From positions 868,001-932,000 of the forward strand of contig NZ_JFFR01000002.1 in assembly GCF_000695685.1 (NCBI RefSeq): a stretch of 64,000 nucleotides of DNA, in the 5' to 3' direction. Under the pieces are notes generated by a model. It ran no database searches, had not been told where the DNA came from, and saw nothing but the letters and a program-made list of their open reading frames with translations. Positions within the stretch are counted from its first letter, which is position 1; each line of letters opens with the position of its first letter. Shown here one piece after another: positions 8,928-16,720 of this stretch. The position numbers and the translations under genes were made by a program. This DNA is from Vibrio fortis (GTDB lineage: Bacteria; Pseudomonadota; Gammaproteobacteria; Enterobacterales; Vibrionaceae).

Positions 8928-9392
8928 TTACCAACGAGAACGATAGCTGCGGTGGCAGGCCTTACATGTTCCGTTGGCCTTATCCAAACCACTTTTTGCC
9001 GCTGAGCTATTCTGCTCCAAGCTTGCTTGCAGTAGCTCTTGGTAACCTTCGTTCATCTCTAACATCAGACGCTCAAACTTTTCTGGCTTTTTCCAAACAT
9101 CTGCTTTTGCCTTTCCGCCTTCACTGCCCTTATCAAAACTCGCCAACAAGGTTTCACCATGCGCCGATAACTGTTGACTGGTCTGTTGCAACGAAGACCA
9201 ATCCACATTGTTCTTTCTAAGCGCGGAATTTGCCGATTTGCTCAACTTTTCAATCGATTGAAAGGCGTCTTGACGAGCTTGTACCGCATCCACCGTTTGC
9301 TCAGCTGCAGCGATAGAAACTGAAAGTGGTGACAGAGCGCTAAAAGCAACAAGGGCAGCTAAAGATAATGGTTTCACGTTAAATTTTCTCAT
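8928..9392 (-). CDS. periplasmic cytochrome c' / c556 family protein
   Basis: A 154-residue exported monohaem cytochrome. A signal peptide (MRKFNVKPLSLAALVAFSAL...SIAAA, residues 1-26) precedes a four-helix-type domain, and the haem site CKACH lies at the extreme C-terminus (about residue 143), as in class II cytochromes. The ATG at 9392 is chosen because it starts the signal peptide. A longer in-frame start at 9440 would put 16 unrelated residues in front and run toward the promoter palindrome. It is divergent from a cytochrome b561 gene, and both face the palindrome at 9447-9496, suggesting a shared electron-transfer unit under one regulator. Confidence 0.88.
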   Translation of the reverse strand: MRKFNVKPLSLAALVAFSALSPLSVSIAAAEQTVDAVQARQDAFQSIEKLSKSANSALRKNNVDWSSLQQTSQQLSAHGETLLASFDKGSEGGKAKADVWKKPEKFERLMLEMNEGYQELLQASLEQNSSAAKSGLDKANGTCKACHRSYRSRW

Positions 9393-9446
9393 AATCGATT
9401 CTCTATTCTGGGCGATTTTCAGGACGGTTGGTAAACTCAATGAAGA

Positions 9447-9496
9447 TTAATTTACACAGCAATAGTTGCAATTGCAACTGTTGCTGTGTAAATTAA
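9447..9496. promoter_or_regulatory. 50-bp near-perfect palindrome with mirrored promoters and MarR-type operator core
   Basis: Bases 9447-9471 and 9472-9496 are reverse complements at 24 of 25 positions with no spacer. Each arm reads, outward, TTGCAA at the centre (9466-9471 for the plus strand), 17 bases, then TAAATT (9489-9494), so a mirrored pair of sigma-70-like promoters seems to drive the divergent cytochrome genes. The central AGTTGCAATTGCAACT (9464-9479) has the form of a MarR-family operator and covers both -35 boxes. A MarR gene lies downstream at 10183. The symmetry is directly visible; the promoter and operator roles are inferred. Confidence 0.75.
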
Positions 9497-9526
9497 ATTC
9501 AAACCACTTACATCAGGAATCACATT

Positions 9527-10168
9527 ATGAAGATTTGGGACTTACCGACTCGCCTATACCACTGGCTTCAAGCTGCACTCTTCGTTGGACTCGCCGCATC
9601 AGGCTTTAATGGACAAGGTCCGCATATTTATCTGGGGCTTGCCCTATTCTCGCTTCTGATTTGGCGAATCATTTGGGGCGTAGTTGGTAGCGACACTAGC
9701 CGGTTCGCTCAATTTATCTCGTCACCGGCCAAGATCATTCGATATCTATCTGGCAAAGAATCGACCAAGCAAGGCCATAACCCACTTGGTGCATGGATGG
9801 TTGTCGCGATGATCGCAGTTCTAACGCTTCAATGTTTAAGTGGGATTGTCATTGCTGGCCTATTGGATAACGTAATTGGACAATGGCTAACCGATGAAGT
9901 CTTCAACGCAATGGTCACACTTCACATCATTGCGGCACGTGCTTTGGTCGCGTTTGTGGCTCTCCACCTGCTCGCCATCATCATCTACAAAGTGCGCTCA
10001 AAGCCTTTAGTTTGGGCGATGATCAGTGGACAAAAAACAATGGATTCAACGGACATACACGGAAACGCCGGCGATGTTTTGCACTTTGCCTCGAATAGAA
10101 AAGCTTTTGTCGTGCTAATTGCAGCGGTATTAGTTACGATGACAATAGTTGTAGCATCACTATTCTAG
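9527..10168 (+). CDS. cytochrome b561-family membrane protein
   Basis: A 213-residue inner-membrane di-haem b-type cytochrome that would pass electrons between the quinone pool and a periplasmic c-type cytochrome. It has four to five hydrophobic helices with the expected histidines: YHWLQAALFVGLA (helix 1), GPHIYLGLALF (helix 2), and the LHIIAAR...LHLLAIIIY pair in helix 4. It is divergent from the cytochrome c gene and followed after 14 bases by the MarR gene, so it is probably the first gene of a two-gene operon. This is the standard partner arrangement for c'/b561 pairs. Confidence 0.88.
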   Translation: MKIWDLPTRLYHWLQAALFVGLAASGFNGQGPHIYLGLALFSLLIWRIIWGVVGSDTSRFAQFISSPAKIIRYLSGKESTKQGHNPLGAWMVVAMIAVLTLQCLSGIVIAGLLDNVIGQWLTDEVFNAMVTLHIIAARALVAFVALHLLAIIIYKVRSKPLVWAMISGQKTMDSTDIHGNAGDVLHFASNRKAFVVLIAAVLVTMTIVVASLF

Positions 10169-10182
10169 ATAGGTATTCGATA

Positions 10183-10611
10183 ATGTCTGAGACGTTTGAT
10201 AGACAAAACAGTTTTGGTTGGATGATCAATGTGATCGCCAACAAAGCCTCGAAAGAGTTCGATCATGAACTGAAAAAGCATGGGCTCACCATCGCTTTAT
10301 GGCCGACTTTGATGTGTTTGTGGGAAGAAGAAGGTGTCACGCAAAAAGACATTGCTATCAAGTCAAAGGTGGAGAATTCAACAACGACTCGCACTCTAGA
10401 CAAACTCGAGAAGCTAGAGCTTGTTGAACGTAGAGCCGATCCTGAAAGCCGTCGCTCATTTAGAATCTATCTAACTGAAAAGGGAAAAGCACTTGAAGAG
10501 ACCTTAATCCCAATACCAATGCGCTTGAACAAAGAGCTACTCAGTGCATTAGATGAATCCGAGCAACAACAGATGCTTCAGCTACTGAAAAAGATGGTTG
10601 CTGATATCTAA
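10183..10611 (+). CDS. MarR-family transcriptional regulator
   Basis: A 142-residue dimeric winged-helix regulator. The recognition region is GVTQKDIAIKSKVENSTTTR followed by TLDKLEKLELVERRADPESR (about residues 60-100), the classic MarR core with its DxRS-type wing (DPESRRSFRIYLTEKG). It starts 14 bases after the cytochrome b561 gene. The central TTGCAATTGCAA dyad in the divergent promoter is of MarR-operator form, so autoregulation of the cytochrome pair is the simplest reading. Confidence 0.9.
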   Translation: MSETFDRQNSFGWMINVIANKASKEFDHELKKHGLTIALWPTLMCLWEEEGVTQKDIAIKSKVENSTTTRTLDKLEKLELVERRADPESRRSFRIYLTEKGKALEETLIPIPMRLNKELLSALDESEQQQMLQLLKKMVADI

Positions 10612-10626
10612 CTGGTAGCCATGATA

Positions 10627-10654
10627 CCCCGCTTGGGTTCTGCCAAGCGGTGGT
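10627..10654. terminator. hairpin between convergent genes
   Basis: CCGCTTGG (10629-10636) pairs with CCAAGCGG (10643-10650) around a 6-nt loop. It sits in the 46-base gap between the convergent MarR and EamA genes. No T-run follows, so termination is only possible. Confidence 0.4.
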
Positions 10655-10657
10655 GGA

Positions 10658-11521
10658 TTAGCCCTTTCTCGACAGGCGAATATAGCAAAACAGTGCGCCA
10701 ATAATCACCGCTCCGCCGGCAAGCTTTTGTAGTTCAACCGTCTCACCAAGCATGGTCACGCTTAAGATCAATGTCCATACAGGCTCAAGGATCATAATAA
10801 GCGCGGCAACCTCCATATTCACTGAGTGTTGGCCTACCGTTTGCAGCAAGTAACGAATCGCTGTCGCGACCACCGCAGACACCGTAAACCAGAAGATCAA
10901 CGAGCCGGTAATTTCGAATTCAGGCTGTCCCGTCATTGCAGCAAATGCCATACCGCTAATGCCCACCATAAACAGCTGAATACAGATCGAAGCTATAGGC
11001 TTAACATTGTTCGTTACTCGTTTGTTCATGACAAAGTGAAGCGACAGCATGATTGAAGCGAGTAGAAAATAGATTTGGCTGTCTTCAAACGCCCAGCCAT
11101 TGGTGAGCGTAAGCAGTAACATGCCGATGATTGAGATAGGAAACGATAACCAGAACGCACGGTTTGGCTTCACGCGGAAAATAAGCCATGAAACAAACGG
11201 CGCAATGATCATTGCTAGGCTGGTAATGAATGCCCCTTCAGACAGGCTGTCAGTAATCGAGACAGCATATACCCACACCTGAAGTGAGCCGGATAGAATC
11301 AAACCGACGCCCGCTATCCCCAACAATTGAGACCAACTCAATTGACGAATCAAACGAAAACAGAATGGCAGAAGAATCAGGCTAGCAATGAAAAAACGCA
11401 CACCGATGAATAGCGGCCCTGGCATCTCCAGTACCACCAGCTTTGACGCAATCCATCCAACTGCTGCCAATAGCGTTGCGCCTAATAGATAAACTTCACC
11501 ACCGAGTGCTTTTAGTTTCAT
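10658..11521 (-). CDS. EamA/DMT-family transporter
   Basis: A 287-residue inner-membrane protein with ten hydrophobic segments arranged as two EamA repeats. Examples are VGWIASKLVVLEMPGPLFIG near the start and LIMILEPVWTLILSVTMLGE (about residue 240), the conserved EP-x-W/F motif of the second repeat. Drug/metabolite exporters of this class move amino acids or other metabolites, and nothing here fixes the substrate. Convergent with the MarR gene. Confidence 0.85.
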   Translation of the reverse strand: MKLKALGGEVYLLGATLLAAVGWIASKLVVLEMPGPLFIGVRFFIASLILLPFCFRLIRQLSWSQLLGIAGVGLILSGSLQVWVYAVSITDSLSEGAFITSLAMIIAPFVSWLIFRVKPNRAFWLSFPISIIGMLLLTLTNGWAFEDSQIYFLLASIMLSLHFVMNKRVTNNVKPIASICIQLFMVGISGMAFAAMTGQPEFEITGSLIFWFTVSAVVATAIRYLLQTVGQHSVNMEVAALIMILEPVWTLILSVTMLGETVELQKLAGGAVIIGALFCYIRLSRKG

Positions 11522-11571
11522 GTATCCTAACCCTAGAGCTTGCCCAGATTAATGATCAACTGAGCCAGAAC

Positions 11572-11603
11572 AAAAAAAGCAACCCCACGTAAGCAAGGTT
11601 GCT
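11572..11603 (-). terminator. intrinsic terminator of the gloA-nemA operon
   Basis: On the minus strand AGCAACC (11597-11603) pairs with GGTTGCT (11578-11584) around a 12-nt loop and is followed by seven Ts (11572-11578). It lies 39 bases after the nemA stop. Confidence 0.75.
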
Positions 11604-11641
11604 AATTTACAAAGTAAAACAGTATAAACCGTCTTTATTGA

Positions 11642-12739
11642 TTAGGCAGTATATTCTGGATAATCCGTCAGACCTTTTTCCGCACCACCGAACAGAGTGT
11701 TAGGATCATGCGCTGCTAGCGGGTAACCATGTTGAATACGTGCTGGTAAATCAGGGTTCGCAACAAATGGACGGCCAAAACCAATCATATCCGCAGTGCC
11801 TTCTACCACCGCTTCTTCACCACGCTCACTGTTGTAACGACCAGCCCAAATCAATACACCTTGATACGCTTCACGTACTGCTGTTTTGAACACTTTTGGC
11901 GTTTCTGGCGCGTCGTCCCAATCAACTTCAGCAATGTGCAGGTAAACGATCTTGTATAGGTTAAGTAGCGCAGCAGCAGCTGTGTAAGTCTCTACAGGAG
12001 TCGCATCAACCGTACCATTCAATGATGTGAATGGCGCAAGGCGAACACCAACACGCTCAGCGCCAATGGCATCAACCATAGCTTCAACCACTTCACCTAA
12101 GAAACGCAGACGGTTTTCAATAGAACCACCGTATTCATCCGTACGGTTATTCGCCTCAGAATCAATGAATTGGTTTACTAGGTAACCGTTCGCTGCATGA
12201 AGTTCAATACCATCAAAACCAGCTTCAATCGCATTCAGAGCTGCTTGGCGGTACTGCTCGACCACCATTTTGATGTCATCTTTGGTCATTTCACGTGGCT
12301 CAACTACATCCACAAAGCCCGGCTCGTCGGTACCATTATCAATAAACACTTTCACGTTTTCCGCTTTCAGTGCAGATGATGAAATTGGTTGTTCGCCACC
12401 AATGTTGTCTGGGTGCGTTACACGGCCTACATGCCATAGCTGTGCGAAAATCTTACCGCCTTTCTGGTGTACTGCATCAGTCACCTTTTTCCAGCCAGCG
12501 ATTTGCTCTTGAGTATAAATACCCGGAGTCCAAGCGTAGCCTTGGCCCATTGGAGAGATTTGAGTACCTTCAGCAATAATAAGACCAGCAGAAGCACGCT
12601 GTGCGTAGTATTCAGCCATCATCTCGTTCGCAATGTTACCCGGCTGTGTTGCACGAGAGCGAGTCATCGGAGGCATCACAATACGGTTTGCTAGAGTCAA
12701 TGAACCTAATTGAATTGATTGAAATAGTGCGTCTTTCAT
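11642..12739 (-). CDS. nemA: NemA-like old yellow enzyme (NAD(P)H:flavin ene-reductase)
   Basis: A 365-residue FMN-dependent reductase of the old yellow enzyme family, which reduces N-ethylmaleimide, other activated alkenes and nitro compounds. Motifs: LANRIVMPPMTRSRA at the N-terminus, AQLWHVGR, the substrate-binding pair in ELHAANGYLVNQFI, the signature NNRTDEYGGSIENRLRF, and GFGRPFVANPDLPARI near the end. It starts 13 bases after gloA and shares its operon. The nemA-gloA link to electrophile and methylglyoxal detoxification is known in E. coli, but there the order is reversed and nemR precedes; no nemR is seen here. Confidence 0.9.
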   Translation of the reverse strand: MKDALFQSIQLGSLTLANRIVMPPMTRSRATQPGNIANEMMAEYYAQRASAGLIIAEGTQISPMGQGYAWTPGIYTQEQIAGWKKVTDAVHQKGGKIFAQLWHVGRVTHPDNIGGEQPISSSALKAENVKVFIDNGTDEPGFVDVVEPREMTKDDIKMVVEQYRQAALNAIEAGFDGIELHAANGYLVNQFIDSEANNRTDEYGGSIENRLRFLGEVVEAMVDAIGAERVGVRLAPFTSLNGTVDATPVETYTAAAALLNLYKIVYLHIAEVDWDDAPETPKVFKTAVREAYQGVLIWAGRYNSERGEEAVVEGTADMIGFGRPFVANPDLPARIQHGYPLAAHDPNTLFGGAEKGLTDYPEYTA

Positions 12740-12752
12740 TTTTCTGCCCTTA

Positions 12753-13133
12753 TTATTTTTCTAGTTGGATAAGTTCGATAGCGTAGCCATCAGGATCTTT
12801 AACAAACGCTATATGCGTTGTGCCACCAAGAACTGGACCTGGCTCACGCGAAACATTGCCACCCAGAGCTTTAATGTCAGCACATGCAGAGTAGATATCT
12901 TCAACGCCTAGTGCTAGGTGACCAAAGGCATTGCCCATCTCGTACTCGTTGGTATCCCAGTTGTAAGTCAGCTCGATGGTTGTTCCGCCCTGCTCATAAC
13001 CAACAAACACAAGTGTGTAGCGATATTCCTGATTTTCGTGACGCTCTAGCTCTTTCATGCCCAACACTTTTGTGTAGAACTCAATCGACTTATCTAGGTC
13101 AGCAACGCGAATCATAGTATGTAGGAATTTCAT
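12753..13133 (-). CDS. gloA: lactoylglutathione lyase (glyoxalase I)
   Basis: Converts the hemithioacetal of methylglyoxal and glutathione into S-D-lactoylglutathione. The protein has 126 residues, close to E. coli GloA (135). The four metal ligands are in place: H5 ([10 protein letters not shown]), E54 (TTIELTYNW), H72 (FGHLALGV) and E120 (GYAIELIQ). It is the first gene of the gloA-nemA operon. Confidence 0.95.
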   Translation of the reverse strand: MKFLHTMIRVADLDKSIEFYTKVLGMKELERHENQEYRYTLVFVGYEQGGTTIELTYNWDTNEYEMGNAFGHLALGVEDIYSACADIKALGGNVSREPGPVLGGTTHIAFVKDPDGYAIELIQLEK

Positions 13134-13359
13134 AGTTTCACCTTATTGGGCTCTGCGTACTCGCAGAAAAAATCATTGGCACTCGCCATTTCTTGAGGTG
13201 AATATTACGAAATGAACCTAGAGACGTGAAATTATCATTAGCTATTAATCTAATAATTTTTTGTTATCAACAACAAATCATTGAACAGAGTGAAAGACAG
13301 ACAGGGCTGGCGATTAGCTAACCAGCCGAGGACAACCAAAAAGGAGTTGGGAGAGACGA

Positions 13360-14295
13360 CTAAAAGACCAAAGGTTTGTCGTTGGTTATGTCCGAGAGCT
13401 TGTGGGAAGACCCTAAAACTTGATCTCTAAACCAGCTGTGCGCTGGGTCTGCAGTTTGACGCTTAAGCCATATCAAATAGTGAGCAATAGGTTGATACTC
13501 AAAAGGCGGTTTCAAGAGCTGTAACTTAAGCTGCTCTTGAAACTGCAACGCCAGCGATATCGGCAATGCAGTGATGTAATCCGACTGACTCACCAGCAGC
13601 ATGCTACTGAATAGAGACCTACCACGAAACACGATCTCTCGTTGGGACAAATCGAGCGAGGTATAGTGCTCAAGGCTTCTAGCTTTGCGACGTCTTCGCT
13701 CTAGCACCGCATGTTTCTCTTGCAGGAATTGTTCTTGTGTTATCTTGCCTTGAATCCTCGGGTGGCCCTCTCTACAAATAACGACAACGTCACTTTCAAG
13801 TAGCTGAACACTTTCGATACTTGGATGTTCAGGGACCAAGATGTCGATCATTGCATCGTATTTACTGGACAAAAGATCTTCATAAATACTATCGTCGTCA
13901 TCGTCTTGGTCATGAACAGCGAGTTGAAGGTTAGGATTAGGCAATGAGCCAAAGTGGTTGAGCAACATCCACTGCAAATGTTCTGGGCTCGAAAGTGAAA
14001 ACTTACGGTGAGAGCGTTGAGGATCGAAGTCCGCCATTGAACTAAACACACCATTGAGTTGCTCAATTGGCTCTTTGATCTGTTTATACAGCATTTGCGA
14101 GTATGAAGTCGGGACAACACCGCGCCCTTTACGAACAAACAATTCTTGCCCAACATCCTTCTTTAAACGACTTAATGACGTGCTGATCGTAGATTGATTG
14201 GTGCCAAGTTGGGTAGCGGCTTTGCTGAGGCTTCCTTGCTCCATAACGGCTGAGAAAACCGCAAGGAGGTTAAAGTTTGGGATGTCGTTGCTCAT
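13360..14295 (-). CDS. LysR-family transcriptional regulator
   Basis: A 311-residue LysR-type regulator. The helix-turn-helix is FNLLAVFSAVMEQGSLSKAA then TQLGTNQSTISTSLSRLKKD (residues 8-48), followed by ELFVRKGRGVVPTSYS. The C-terminal effector domain is diverged, with an acidic DDDDDSIYEDL patch. I chose the ATG at 14295 because AAGGTGG lies just upstream; a longer frame to 14352 lacks that. No divergent neighbour lies within 700 bases, so no target is evident. Confidence 0.85.
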   Translation of the reverse strand: MSNDIPNFNLLAVFSAVMEQGSLSKAATQLGTNQSTISTSLSRLKKDVGQELFVRKGRGVVPTSYSQMLYKQIKEPIEQLNGVFSSMADFDPQRSHRKFSLSSPEHLQWMLLNHFGSLPNPNLQLAVHDQDDDDDSIYEDLLSSKYDAMIDILVPEHPSIESVQLLESDVVVICREGHPRIQGKITQEQFLQEKHAVLERRRRKARSLEHYTSLDLSQREIVFRGRSLFSSMLLVSQSDYITALPISLALQFQEQLKLQLLKPPFEYQPIAHYLIWLKRQTADPAHSWFRDQVLGSSHKLSDITNDKPLVF

Positions 14296-15091
14296 AATCC
14301 ACCTTAGTTTAGAATCCAACAACACATTAGTATCGTATTTACGATAATACAAACCAATTTAGTTAAAAAATCACTACATTTAAACCATTAACCCATCGGT
14401 AAGTTTAGGTCTCTACTACAACGATGTTGAATCACGGAAAGCTAAATAGATTGTCATGATATCCGAGACACTGATTATCTCGCTCCTCACTATATCTAAG
14501 CAAAAATTTGTATAGCATAGTCCTCATCTTGTTTTCGCATACTAATATAGAAAGGGTTGAGGTATTTATTTCTTATATCACTTAGATTTTATGTATTAGA
14601 GAATGACCTGAATACTTACCGCTTCATTGATCTTAACCAAGCTAACAGAAGAAGTTTAGTTGGCCAATTTGATCGCTCTCAAATTAATTCCTCCCCATAA
14701 TCGGCACGAGAATGACCTATCGCTTTTACGATATTTCGAAATCGTAATCCCTAGTAGATCCACCGAAATACTCTTTCTATTATCCTTCCAACAAATTAAT
14801 CCAACCACGAAATAATACTTAGATGAATACATTCAAGTGTGGCATTGACGCGGTTTAATAATGCACATTGTTTTCTATTTATTTCGGGGATAACTAGCAC
14901 GGCTTATTTGTTCCGGGTGCTTTGCCCGATGTATAGAGAATTCGTAGCTTAGACTTAACGATGCCACTTTTGAACGAGACTTTTTTGCTTATTATCTAGC
15001 CCCTTAAGCCGCATAATATGCATCCATTTATAAAGTGCTACATGACATTCTAGGCCCCTTATTCTCTCTTATTTTATCTATAGGTAGAGAT
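14296..15091. other. 796-bp gene-free AT-rich stretch
   Basis: No convincing reading frame, RNA gene or repeat on either strand. The only structure I note is a weak hairpin near 14915 (CGGG-TGCTTTG-CCCG). The right part must hold the promoter of the membrane protein/HlyD pair, but I cannot pick out boxes with confidence. Confidence 0.5.
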
Positions 15092-15616
15092 ATGAAGTTT
15101 CTAAAAATTGCATTGCAGAAAATATGGGCCATCGTCATGGTTTTGGTTAAGTTCTGCCTGTTTATGGCGCTGATGATCGCCGGAGCTTGGGCGCTTGCAC
15201 CACTAGGCACAATCCATTCAAAAGACATCGACCTCTCTCAGTTTAACAACCATCCCAACGAGATGATGATGAACTTCTTTCAGTCAGAGTACTTCTCTGG
15301 CTACCTTTTTGCAGTGACCATCGCGGTGACTTTGGCTGTCATCTATGGCCTTTGGCAGGTGCATGAATTAGGTGTCCATAAAGCGAAAGAACATAAAAGT
15401 GCACACGTTCAGATTGTCTTCGCATTATCGCTTTGTGGTCTATTCATCAGTAAAACCTTCTGGGTGATTGCATTAGTCATCGCATTAGCGAACTGGAAAC
15501 ATATTGGTCAATCAATCAGTGATGTCATTCGTCGCGGTATAACGCCAACCTCACCAACACCACCTAGCCCACTTCATAGTGAGCCTACCACTAGCAAAGA
15601 AAAAGAGGCAGCATAA
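15092..15616 (+). CDS. small inner-membrane protein paired with an HlyD-like protein
   Basis: A 174-residue membrane protein with about four hydrophobic helices (IWAIVMVLVKFCLFMALMIA, YLFAVTIAVTLAVIYGLW, HVQIVFALSLCGLFI, FWVIALVIALANW) and a proline/threonine-rich C-terminal tail. The ATG at 15092 has GGTAGAG upstream; an earlier in-frame ATG at 15035 does not. Its stop overlaps the start of the HlyD gene by one base (TAATG), so the two are translationally coupled. I recognise no named family. Confidence 0.75.
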   Translation: MKFLKIALQKIWAIVMVLVKFCLFMALMIAGAWALAPLGTIHSKDIDLSQFNNHPNEMMMNFFQSEYFSGYLFAVTIAVTLAVIYGLWQVHELGVHKAKEHKSAHVQIVFALSLCGLFISKTFWVIALVIALANWKHIGQSISDVIRRGITPTSPTPPSPLHSEPTTSKEKEAA

Positions 15617-16605
15617 TGAAAGAGATGATGATCCCATACATTCTGATTGTATGGTCCCTATTTGCGACTGGCGCACTGAAGAAAACCATTAAGAACTACA
15701 CGTGGGCAGCGATCGGCGGTGTGCTTATTCTGGCGGTATTAGCGGTTATTTCTCGCCTTTGGGCTCCAGTTGATCTTACTAACTCAACCACAGTAAAAGC
15801 GCCTCACGCCGTAATGTCACCAGTGTTTGGCCAACAGATCGACGAGATCATGGTCGATCACAACCAGTTAGTGAAAAAAGGCGATGTGCTTTACACCCTA
15901 GTTGACATCAACTCGGCAGCGGATAAAGCAAAAATCGAAGCCGCGATTATTCAGAAAGAAGAACAGATTAAGCAAATGACCCGCGATATCTCTCGTGCTG
16001 ATACCTCTCCAGAGATCTTCAACGCGCGTGATGTTGAGAAATACAACTCGGATCTGCGTGTGATGAATTCACAGCTAGCATCTCTGAAAGCTGACCTACA
16101 GAAAGTAAACTGGGCGCAAGAGAAGAAGACCATTACCGCAGAGTTTGATGGTCAGGTCTCTATCGTTAATATCGCTGAAGGTTCAGTGATGGGTAACATG
16201 CACCTCTATAACACCAGTAAGAAGTTCTTAGAGATGCGCGTCTCTGACCAAACCTATGGTTACGTTCAAGAAGGTGATTTTGCAGAGTTCTACGTTGATG
16301 CGTACCCAGGCCACGTCTTCCGCGCTAAGGTGCACAGCTTTAATGCAGGTACAGGTGAAGCAGGTATTTCACCATTCCAAGGCCCACAAAGCGTTGGTCA
16401 GCACGTGGTTCGTAACGGCAACGGTTTAGGTCGTACTGTGGTTCTAGAGATCATCGAACCAGAAGGCTACAACATTCCAATCGGCGCAACTGGCGCAGCT
16501 TGGATCTCTGCAGAAAAGCCGCACCCATTCTGGGGCTTCATCGATGTTATCGGCGCAGCAACAGTCCGCCTACAATCGTACAAGTCGTACCTTGGTGCTT
16601 GGTAA
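15616..16605 (+). CDS. HlyD/EmrA-like membrane-fusion protein
   Basis: A 329-residue periplasmic adaptor anchored by one N-terminal helix (about residues 28-48). It has the two half-lipoyl segments APHAVMSPVFGQQIDEIMVD with NQLVKKGDVLYTLVD, and ITAEFDGQVSIVNIAEGSVM, split by a coiled-coil hairpin (IEAAIIQKEEQIKQMTRDI...SDLRVMNSQLASLKADLQKV), then a barrel domain. Such adaptors normally serve an ABC, MFS or RND pump. Here no pump or outer-membrane channel is adjacent; only the small membrane protein before it is coupled. Terminator follows at 16659. Confidence 0.85.
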   Translation: MKEMMIPYILIVWSLFATGALKKTIKNYTWAAIGGVLILAVLAVISRLWAPVDLTNSTTVKAPHAVMSPVFGQQIDEIMVDHNQLVKKGDVLYTLVDINSAADKAKIEAAIIQKEEQIKQMTRDISRADTSPEIFNARDVEKYNSDLRVMNSQLASLKADLQKVNWAQEKKTITAEFDGQVSIVNIAEGSVMGNMHLYNTSKKFLEMRVSDQTYGYVQEGDFAEFYVDAYPGHVFRAKVHSFNAGTGEAGISPFQGPQSVGQHVVRNGNGLGRTVVLEIIEPEGYNIPIGATGAAWISAEKPHPFWGFIDVIGAATVRLQSYKSYLGAW

Positions 16606-16658
16606 CCAGTTGATTGGTTAGATTACTAGCTAAACCTATTGCAGTTTCGAGTTAAATA

Positions 16659-16690
16659 AAAAGGTGAGGTTCTTTTGGCCTCACCTTTTC
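16659..16690 (+). terminator. bidirectional intrinsic terminator
   Basis: AAGGTGAGG (16661-16669) pairs with CCTCACCTT (16679-16687), with As before and Ts after. It separates the convergent HlyD and RND genes. Confidence 0.8.
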
Positions 16691-16720
16691 TTTGCTCGGT
16701 TTTCTAAACTATTTGGGAAA

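Noticed and set aside
14296..15091. Possible hidden gene or RNA in the 796-bp gap
   Set aside because: Stops in all frames and no strong structure; left as empty intergenic sequence.
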